This document shows, piece by piece, positions 1 through 4,469 of a DNA stretch of 7,462 nt (the stretch's first letter is position 1; the number at the start of each line of letters is the position of its first letter). The DNA comes from Dehalococcoidia bacterium (GTDB lineage Bacteria > Chloroflexota > Dehalococcoidia > JACVQG01 > JAHKAY01): assembly GCA_030744635.1 (NCBI GenBank), contig JASLQE010000092.1, positions 1-7,462 on the forward strand, written 5' to 3'. Made by a program: the position numbers and the translations under genes. The notes beneath the pieces were generated by a model. The model made no database searches, was not told the origin of the DNA, and saw only the letters and a list, made by a program, of their open reading frames with translations.

Positions 1-174
1 GAGGAGGCCGTCTATCTGGCTGATCGGGTAATAGTGTTAAGCGCTCGCCCGGGCGTAATTAAGTGTGAATTGAAAATTGATTTACCACGCCCCCGGCGTC
101 AGATGATGATCGCAGAGTCTGAATTCGGTAAACTGGTACGAAAATTACTAGAAGAGCTAGGGGTTGATGTTTGA
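1..174 (+). CDS. ABC transporter ATP-binding protein, nitrate/sulfonate/taurine type, C-terminal fragment
   Basis: Open frame from the left edge to a TGA, 57 residues, cut by the window start. It opens with EEAVYLADRVIVLSARPG, which is the stretch just after the switch-histidine (THD) loop in SsuB/TauB/NrtD-type ATPases; the Walker A, Walker B and signature motifs must lie to the left, outside the window. The basic-proline segment (LPRPR) and a final helix ending EELGVDV also fit that family. The protein would energise uptake of a small organic or inorganic anion (sulfonate, nitrate, thiamine-precursor-like), driven by ATP at the inner face of the membrane; the substrate cannot be read from this tail. 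Base composition is lower in GC than in the genes from 615 onward. No permease or binding-protein gene follows, so any partners are upstream. Confidence 0.75.
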   Translation, partial: EEAVYLADRVIVLSARPGVIKCELKIDLPRPRRQMMIAESEFGKLVRKLLEELGVDV

Positions 175-230
175 AATAGCTTGTCGCAAATCATTATTAA
201 CAAATAGCATTCTTTATTGGAGGGGAATTC

Positions 231-287
231 GTGACTTCGGAAATACAAACGGGTTTAACCCGACTTGGTATGTTCATTACCAGTTAA
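231..287 (+). other. 18-codon SD-led ORF, possibly the stump of a lost gene
   Basis: A GGAGGGG sequence at about 219-225 lies 5-6 bases before a GTG at 231, and the frame runs VTSEIQTGLTRLGMFITS to a TAA at 285-287. The ribosome site is as good as that of the real genes here and the position, 56 bases after the ABC ATPase stop, suits a following operon member. The peptide matches nothing I recognise. It may be a leader peptide, the broken 5' end of a deleted operon gene, or chance. Confidence 0.2.
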
Positions 288-422
288 TATAAATCAATTT
301 TATCAAACAAAAAGCAATTGTACACCACAAAAGTATTCCTTTTTTACTATATCCTTCCACCTCTAGCTCTCAGGAGTGGTAATTAGCGAACCTTTTTAGC
401 AGTCAGGATTCCCCACATTGAT

Positions 423-445
423 AATGCCCATCGGCATTTTCTATT
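423..445 (+). terminator. candidate rho-independent terminator
   Basis: AATGCC (423-428) and GGCATT (433-438) form a perfect 6-bp stem around a 4-base CATC loop, followed on the plus strand by TTCTATT. The stem is short and the T tract is interrupted, so termination strength is doubtful. It lies 250 bases after the ABC ATPase stop and directly beyond the stop of the minus-strand cysteine desulfurase remnant; for that strand no T tract follows. Confidence 0.3.
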
Positions 446-451
446 CCCCTT

Positions 452-560
452 CTATTTGTGGCTTTTCAGGAGTGGCGACATAGCTCTGAGCTTGGCTACA
501 ACCCGGGGTAATGTTTCCAGAACCTGGTCTATATCCTCCTCGAATGACAATCCACCTAGG
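452..560 (-). pseudogene. remnant of the 3' end of a NifS-type cysteine desulfurase
   Basis: On the minus strand the frame ending at a TAG (452-454) reads SFEEDIDQVLETLPRVVAKL then RAMSPLLKSHK. This is the C-terminal helix of class I cysteine desulfurases (NifS/IscS-like), where a TEE(D/E)ID start, a LP-x-(I/V)V-x2-L core and RAMSP end are typical. Only about 35 codons are recognisable. Upstream the frame stays open to about 643 but the similarity stops near 555, where the PLP-binding and active-Cys regions should continue; instead the promoter and start of the plus-strand hydratase gene are found. The gene is therefore truncated to its tail, probably by a rearrangement at this junction. A functional protein is excluded; a short chance match is unlikely but possible. 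Confidence 0.55.
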
Positions 561-565
561 CCGTC

Positions 566-594
566 TTGCGGGACAAGTGACAGCCCCCTATAAT
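566..594 (+). promoter_or_regulatory. candidate sigma-70-type promoter for the enoyl-CoA hydratase gene
   Basis: A perfect TATAAT at 589-594 is preceded by TTGCGG at 566-571 with a 17-base spacer. The -35 matches the TTGACA consensus at only three positions. Transcription would begin near 601, giving a very short leader that still contains the ribosome site AAAGGAGGT (602-610). The box lies at the edge of the cysteine desulfurase remnant. The exact -10 and the optimal spacing support the call; no experimental basis. Confidence 0.35.
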
Positions 595-614
595 CTATGG
601 CAAAGGAGGTGGAG

Positions 615-1397
615 ATGGAGTTGAGCACTCTGAAGGTGGACAAGAGAGACCGCGTAGCCTATATCACCCTGACCCGCTCCGAAGCCCTGAACGCTATCAG
701 CCCCCAAGTGCTGATAGACCTACGCCAGGCGATAGCCAGTGCGAGTGATGATGCCGGGGTGAAGGCGGTGGTCATCACCAGCGAGGGCCGAGCCTTCTGC
801 GCGGGGGCTGACCTCAAGTTTGTGAGCGGATTCCTGGAGGATATCCGAGCCTTCGTGGACTACTTGGAGGATTTCAACGGTACCATGGAGGCCATAGAGG
901 AATGTCCGCTGCCGGTGATTGCCGCCGTCAACGGATTCGCCTTTGCCGGGGGCATGGAGCTGCTCATGGCCTGTGATATGGCCATCGCCGCCGAAGAGGC
1001 CCAAATTGGGGACCAGCACCAGAACTTCGGCCTGATAGGCGGGCCCGTGATGTGGCAACTACCCCGCCGGGTGGGTATGCCCAACGCCATGGAGCTGTGT
1101 CTGACCGGCAAATGGCTCACCGGTAAGCAGGCCCAGGAGTACGGCCTGGTACTGCGGGCAGTGCCCAAAGACAGGCTTATGGATGAGGTGGAGGAGCTGC
1201 TGGGCCAGCTACGGGACAAGAGTCGCCCCGGCCTCATCGCCAACAAGCGGGCACTCAAGGAGGCCGCCAAGCACGCCTCCTTCGGGCCGGGCACCCGGGT
1301 GGGCGCCTCGTACACCATCCATTACATGGGCAGCGCAGAGGAGCCACGGGAGGGCATAAAAGCGTTTCTGGAAAAGCGCAAACCGGTGTTCAAGTAA
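615..1397 (+). CDS. enoyl-CoA hydratase/isomerase (crotonase) family protein
   Basis: A 260-residue crotonase-fold protein, the normal family length, acting in the cytoplasm on an acyl-CoA. The first oxyanion-hole segment is AFCAGADLK (60-68) and the second is NGFAFAGGMEL (106-116). E115 matches catalytic Glu144 of rat mitochondrial hydratase. The position of the second catalytic glutamate (Glu164) is H135, in GDQHQNFGL, so plain syn-hydration is uncertain; isomerase, hydrolase or specialised hydratase activity is possible, and many uncharacterised relatives carry a similar GDAHANFGL motif. The ATG at 615 was chosen because AGGAGG (604-609) lies 5 bases before it; an ATG at 597 would place that ribosome site inside the coding region and add six unrelated residues. 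It is followed after 153 bases by a co-directional BadH-like dehydrogenase, suggesting a joint role in ring or branched-chain acyl-CoA degradation. Confidence 0.88.
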   Translation: MELSTLKVDKRDRVAYITLTRSEALNAISPQVLIDLRQAIASASDDAGVKAVVITSEGRAFCAGADLKFVSGFLEDIRAFVDYLEDFNGTMEAIEECPLPVIAAVNGFAFAGGMELLMACDMAIAAEEAQIGDQHQNFGLIGGPVMWQLPRRVGMPNAMELCLTGKWLTGKQAQEYGLVLRAVPKDRLMDEVEELLGQLRDKSRPGLIANKRALKEAAKHASFGPGTRVGASYTIHYMGSAEEPREGIKAFLEKRKPVFK

Positions 1398-1407
1398 GGT
1401 GGTCCGG

Positions 1408-1434
1408 CAACCCTTCTCCCCCACCCACCCACCC
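1408..1434. repeat. C-rich intergenic repeat element, copy 1 (no clear G-rich hairpin)
   Basis: After the hydratase stop the plus strand reads CAACCC, a CTTCTCCC core, then ACCCACCC and a further ACCC. The same order of words recurs at 2365-2383 and 6307-6331 in the same plus-strand orientation. Unlike those copies, this one is followed not by the TGGGGG hairpin but only by a weak AGGG/CCCT fold (1448-1461). It sits in the 153-base gap between two co-directional genes. Confidence 0.45.
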
Positions 1435-1550
1435 GGAAGATAGCTTCAGGGACATAGCCCTTTAAGAATAATCCACGGGCTGGCGCATGGGATAGAGATA
1501 GGTCGCTAAACGACTTCTCTTCAAATAAATAATGGATAAGGAGGCAACAT

Positions 1551-2339
1551 ATGGACCTGGGACTGAAGGGTAAGAACGCCATTGTAACCGGGGGCGGCTC
1601 CAACATCGGCCGGGCCATCGCCCTCACCCTGGCTGAGGAGGGGGCCAATGTGGTCATCGCCGAACTGGATGAGGCCCAGGGGAAGAAGGTGGCCCAGCAG
1701 GCCGGCGGCAAGAGCATATGCGTCAAGACCGATGTCACCAACTTCTCCAGCGTGGAGGCCCTGGTCGCAACGGCCATCAAGGAACTGGGCCAGGTACACA
1801 TCCTGGTCAACAATGTGGGCTGGGACATCATGAAGTACTTCCTGGACTACTCCCTGGAGGAGATAGACCGCATAATGAAAATCAACTACCTGGGCATGGT
1901 CTACTGCTGCCGTGCGGTGCTACCCCACATGATAGAGAACAAGCACGGCCGTGTAGTGAGCCTTAGCTCCGATGCCGGCCGCGTGGGCGAGTTCCGGGAG
2001 CCTATTTATTCCGGCATGAAGGCAGGGGTCATCGCCCTCACCAAGTCCCTGGCCCGGGAGGCGGGCCGCTTCGGCATTACCTTCAACGCCCTGTGCCCGG
2101 GGGTCACCCGCCCCGAAAAGTCGGAGGAGGCCGGAGAGCTTAGCATGTGGGGTAAAGATGGGGCGGCGGCGGCGATGTTCACCGAAGAGGTGGCCGAGGC
2201 CGCCAGGAAGATGTATGCCCTGCGCCGCCTGGGCACCGCCCAAGACATGGCCAACGGTGTGGTCTTCCTGTGCTCGGATAAGGCCAGCTACATCACCGGA
2301 CAGACCCTCTCCGTCAGCGGCGGCTACTCAATGATGTAG
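1551..2339 (+). CDS. short-chain dehydrogenase/reductase, BadH-like (2-hydroxycyclohexanecarboxyl-CoA dehydrogenase-type)
   Basis: A complete 262-residue classical SDR, cytoplasmic, oxidising a hydroxyacyl-CoA or reducing the ketone. Cofactor motif TGGGSNIG is at 13-20; acidic E38/D40 at the end of the second strand favour NAD(H) over NADP(H); D61 and NNVG (87-90) follow; N112, S140, Y153 and K157 (YSGMK) form the catalytic tetrad. The segments NNVGWD, SDAGRVG and the C-terminal ITGQTLSVSGGYSM closely resemble BadH, which oxidises 2-hydroxycyclohexanecarboxyl-CoA in cyclohexanecarboxylate/benzoate catabolism; that is family resemblance recalled from memory, so 3-oxoacyl-ACP reductase or another hydroxyacyl-CoA dehydrogenase remain alternatives. 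Start ATG 1551 has AAGGAGG (1538-1544) 6 bases upstream. With the preceding crotonase-type gene it would supply the hydration/oxidation pair of a beta-oxidation-like sequence. No membrane segment or signal is seen. Confidence 0.88.
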   Translation: MDLGLKGKNAIVTGGGSNIGRAIALTLAEEGANVVIAELDEAQGKKVAQQAGGKSICVKTDVTNFSSVEALVATAIKELGQVHILVNNVGWDIMKYFLDYSLEEIDRIMKINYLGMVYCCRAVLPHMIENKHGRVVSLSSDAGRVGEFREPIYSGMKAGVIALTKSLAREAGRFGITFNALCPGVTRPEKSEEAGELSMWGKDGAAAAMFTEEVAEAARKMYALRRLGTAQDMANGVVFLCSDKASYITGQTLSVSGGYSMM

Positions 2340-2360
2340 GAAGGGGGCCGTTTAGCAAAC

Positions 2361-2431
2361 ATCTTCATTCCCTCCCACCCACACAGTTAGATTATCCTGG
2401 GGGGCTTCGCCCTCCAGGGCCCCTGGGTTTG
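2361..2431. repeat. C-rich intergenic repeat element with hairpin, copy 2
   Basis: Plus strand: CTTCATTCCCTCCCACCCAC, then ATTATCC, then a G-rich hairpin (2396-2418) and a GGCCCCTGGG tail. The layout (C-rich CCCACCCAC leader, about 10 bases, TATCCT, TGGGGG hairpin closed by CTCCAG) is shared with the copy at 6307-6373. It lies just after the SDR stop at the convergent junction. Confidence 0.5.
2396..2418 (+). terminator. strong G-C hairpin, possible terminator at the convergent junction
   Basis: CCTGGGGGGC pairs with GCCCTCCAGG around a TTC loop, a 10-bp stem with one G-T pair. It starts 57 bases after the SDR stop. No T tract follows on the plus strand, so this is not a textbook rho-independent terminator. 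It may still pause polymerase or protect the 3' end, or be only part of the repeat element. Confidence 0.35.
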
Positions 2432-2440
2432 TGGTAGGGC

Positions 2441-2792
2441 CTAATTGATTTGAATCAGGTCATCCAGGCGGCATCGTAGCCGTCCTGGTCACTGCCGTCC
2501 TTTATGTACATCCAGTTGAACTCGTGGTTTCCCGGCGTAAGGGTGTAGCTATACTCGGCCCAGGTGGTGACGCTCATCCCTGACCAGCTTTGCACCTCTT
2601 GGCCGTCCACATAGGACTGTAGATAGTCAGCCCCTTCTTGGGAGGACACCCGTTACCGTGCTGTCAAAAGCGCCTTCGGCAACCTGGGCGGTTGCCCCCC
2701 CCGTCAATTCGGTACTCCACCGCATCCACGGTCCAGAAGGGCACGGCGCTGGTGGCTCTGCCGGTAAAGGGTGGCGTAGCGGTGCCAGTCGG
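2441..2792 (-). pseudogene. frameshifted, internally deleted remnant of a large secreted/surface protein
   Basis: Reading the minus strand, one frame gives PPFTGRATSAVPFW, then TVDAVEYRIDGG (about 2774-2697), typical of Ig-like repeats in bacterial S-layer or surface proteins (F-T-G-x-A-T ... VEYRVDGG). At a run of eight G (plus-strand C 2695-2702) the frame shifts to ATAQVAEGAFDSTVTG, the expected continuation. It then jumps to a second domain, VSSQEGADYLQSYVDGQEVQ through GNHEFNWMYIKDGS to YDAAWM, which resembles jelly-roll/MAM-like lectin domains ending KDGS-x-GSDAAWIDDI. That frame hits a stop at 2455, but a -1 shift restores DLIQIN and a TAG at 2441-2443. Missing halves of both domains imply an internal deletion. 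No signal peptide or start survives. The 64-residue open frame at 2455-2649 (GTG start) is part of this debris, not a gene. Confidence 0.6.
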
Positions 2793-2827
2793 CGGCGTGG
2801 CCCTGCAACCGTGTCAGGTTGGTGGGC

Positions 2828-3601
2828 CTACTCCCGCTGGGTGCGGCTCTCCACGAAGCGGGAGCGGGCCATATGCCAGGCCTGGGCGGTGTACAGGAAG
2901 TAGCGCATCAGCTCCCGGGGCTTGGGATAGATGGTGTAGGGAAATATGCGGTTGGGGTCCAGGTTGTCCACGCCGTAGACACCGATGCGGTGTGTGGACA
3001 GGTACTCCTGGTTGCGGGCCACCCAGCCCTCCTGCTGGCGCAGGGGCAGGCCCAGGGGCTCCTGGAACGCAGGGGCCACCAGGCCGTACTCGTTCTGGGG
3101 GCCCTGTTTTCCCCTCATCTCCACCAGTGCCCTGGCCTTTTCCAGGGCAGCGTCATCGAAGCGCAGGACAACTATACCGAAAAAGCCCTGGCCGTCTTTC
3201 TTCAGGTGGAGGTCGGCCCCCTCCTGCGCCGGGGCGGGGGAGTAGCCCTTGTCCTCTAGCAGGTGGGCCATGCCGGTGCGCAGGTATTCAAAGGCGTGGG
3301 CCTCATCGGTGAAGCCTATCTCCTCCCGGCGAGGCAGATATCCCTCCTTCACTTGCCGCTCCATCCTGGCCACTGGTTTTCGGGGGCCGGTTTTTAGCTC
3401 CCCTTCGCAGTAGAACAACTCGGCCTTCTGGTATCCGGAATCATCCACATAGGTCACATTAAGGAGCACACCCACGCCGCCGGGCAGCTTCTTGCGCTCC
3501 AGAACATCCATCTTCTTTACCTGCCATTCAGGGGGCAGGGGCAGCTTGATGAGCAGCCCCTTCTCCTGGAAGGTCTGGTTAATCTCCGCTACCGTCAGCA
3601 T
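2828..3601 (-). CDS. conserved-looking protein of unknown function, last gene of the fwd-like cluster
   Basis: A 257-residue soluble protein I do not recognise. ATG 3601 is preferred because an AGGAGG lies 5 bases upstream; it then overlaps the Fe-S gene end by 23 bases, indicating translational coupling. A 19-codon longer start (3658) would lie wholly inside the Fe-S gene. Residues 1-90 are rich in strand-forming segments (VGVLLNVTYVDD, KAELFYCEG). Residues 103-181 read as helix ending DKGY (117-120), AD (129-130), a strand FFGIVVLRF (140-148), a helix, then NEYGLVAPAFQE (170-181); the end is basic (RSRFVESRTQRE). There is only one cysteine (C65), so it is unlikely to hold an Fe-S cluster. 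No membrane segments. The middle resembles, loosely, the order of elements in the 187-residue protein upstream of fwdB. Its place suggests assembly, regulation or substrate handling for the Fwd-like enzyme, which is inference from position only. Confidence 0.75.
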   Translation of the reverse strand: MLTVAEINQTFQEKGLLIKLPLPPEWQVKKMDVLERKKLPGGVGVLLNVTYVDDSGYQKAELFYCEGELKTGPRKPVARMERQVKEGYLPRREEIGFTDEAHAFEYLRTGMAHLLEDKGYSPAPAQEGADLHLKKDGQGFFGIVVLRFDDAALEKARALVEMRGKQGPQNEYGLVAPAFQEPLGLPLRQQEGWVARNQEYLSTHRIGVYGVDNLDPNRIFPYTIYPKPRELMRYFLYTAQAWHMARSRFVESRTQRE

Positions 3602-4091
3602 CTTCCCCTCCTGGAACGGATACCAACTCCAGTGCCCCGAAGGGGCACTTCTCTTCACAAAGCCGGCACATGTTGGGCGGGTCCAGTGTCCGCTTGCAAC
3701 TGGTCCAGTTAGTCACCTCCACCACTCCCGATAGTATGTCCAGCGGGGGGGGCACATCGGAGATGTCCCGACGGATGACTACTCCCTTGTTTACCAGGGT
3801 ACTCAGTGCCCGGTTACACACCACCACACAGTCTCCACAGCCGTTGCACCTTTCCCGCTCAATGAGGAGACCGGTCTCCTGCACCTCGCCGCTGCCGAAA
3901 GCGGCGGTGAGGGCCTGGAGGGCGGTGGCGTGCTCCTCCGCAAGTAGGGGGGGGCAATCAGCTACGGTCTTCTCTCGGGTTGACAACGCAAAGGCAAAGG
4001 CATAGCAGTTCATGAGGCCGCACTGCTTACAGTTGGTGCGAGGCAGGAGCTGGTACACCTGTAGCGGCTGGAGCCGGTCACGCTTGGGCAT
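3579..4091 (-). CDS. multi-cluster Fe-S protein with a corrinoid-protein-type N-terminal Fe-S domain
   Basis: 170 residues, 13 cysteines-class electron carrier. Residues 12-50 (LLPRTNCKQCGLMNCYAFAF) carry C21-x2-C24-x4-C29-x16-C46, the four-Cys domain found at the N-terminus of the large corrinoid Fe-S subunit of CODH/ACS (CdhE/AcsC) and in RnfB-like proteins. Next comes a standard [4Fe-4S] motif C82-x2-C85-x2-C88-x3-C92. The second ferredoxin motif is irregular: C132, then C142-x2-C145-x3-C149-P, so C132 may supply the fourth ligand. The C-terminus is acidic. The ATG directly follows the fwdD stop (zero gap) with GGAGAGGGG upstream, and the end overlaps the next gene. Likely role: passing electrons from ferredoxin or the CODH/ACS side to the FwdB/FwdD active site. 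No membrane segment, so Rnf membership is unlikely. Confidence 0.8.
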   Translation of the reverse strand: MPKRDRLQPLQVYQLLPRTNCKQCGLMNCYAFAFALSTREKTVADCPPLLAEEHATALQALTAAFGSGEVQETGLLIERERCNGCGDCVVVCNRALSTLVNKGVVIRRDISDVPPPLDILSGVVEVTNWTSCKRTLDPPNMCRLCEEKCPFGALELVSVPGGEDADGSGD

Positions 4092-4469
4092 CTATCCCCT
4101 CTCCAGAACGCCGCGCTCCACCTCAACCAGGGGTGTGACCCCGGAGTCAGTGGGCTGGATGGTGACGGGGATGTTTTTGAAATTGGGGAGCGGGGAGACC
4201 TGCGGGTCATAGCCCGAGAGCCGGTTGGCATAGGCGCTGAGGGGCATGAGGCCGTGGCCTGCGGGGCAGTGGGCATCAGCCCGGGCCAGCACCACCACCT
4301 CCCCCCCGGTGTTGGACAGGCTTACGGTGTCACCGCTCCTGACACCCAGTGACTTCATGTCTTCAGGGGACAGGCGGACCTGCGCCGAATGCTCCTGGTA
4401 GGCGGCCGGGTCCTGGCGGCGGGCGGCCCACTGGAATACATCCCGGTAAGTGATAAGCCGGAACTCCAT
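4092..4469 (-). CDS. fwdD: formylmethanofuran dehydrogenase subunit D-like, molybdopterin-dinucleotide-binding
   Basis: 125 residues, the usual length of stand-alone FwdD/FmdD, which closes the molybdopterin-guanine-dinucleotide cofactor over the catalytic FwdB subunit. The body has the double-psi-barrel pattern of this fold: QVRLSPEDMKSLGVRSGDTV, then a glycine-rich turn and VVVLARAD, then a proline-rich LMPLSAYANRL. The ending, LPNFKNIPVTIQPTDSG (94-110), closely fits the archaeal FwdD finish (MPDFKG-V-x-VEPT). The start overlaps the fwdB stop by one base (TGATG), with a GGAGG 10 bases before it, so the two are translationally coupled. In many bacterial formate dehydrogenases this domain is fused to the catalytic chain; the split arrangement supports Fwd rather than formate dehydrogenase ancestry. 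Confidence 0.82.
   Translation of the reverse strand: MEFRLITYRDVFQWAARRQDPAAYQEHSAQVRLSPEDMKSLGVRSGDTVSLSNTGGEVVVLARADAHCPAGHGLMPLSAYANRLSGYDPQVSPLPNFKNIPVTIQPTDSGVTPLVEVERGVLERG

Larger units (their letters stand above)
175..451. other. AT-rich intergenic stretch with no supported gene
   Basis: About 280 bases with roughly one-third GC in its left part (58 of 180 bases over 181-360 by hand count), far below the genes to the right. It contains an SD-led 18-codon ORF (231-287), a small palindrome CGGGTTTAACCCG (251-263), a run of seven T at about 340-346 and a terminator-like hairpin at 423-438. I see no longer coding frame with family similarity. It separates the ABC transporter gene from the rest and coincides with a composition break. 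Confidence 0.5.

Noticed and set aside
597..614. ATG at 597 as the hydratase start
   Set aside because: It would put the strong AAAGGAGGT site inside the coding sequence, almost no leader would remain after the candidate -10 box, and the added MAKEVE does not extend the crotonase fold.
1500..1516. Hairpin AGGTCG/CGACTT upstream of the SDR gene
   Set aside because: Only six weak pairs including a G-T, no T tract and no regulatory context; likely chance.
2638..3312. Long plus-strand open frame (224 codons) opposite the 257-residue gene
   Set aside because: Proline/glycine/arginine-rich translation with no domain logic; it is the antisense of a minus-strand gene with a good ribosome site and coupled overlap.
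3602..3658. Longer start (19 extra codons) for the 257-residue protein
   Set aside because: It lies inside the Fe-S protein gene; the ATG at 3601 has AGGAGG at 5 bases.
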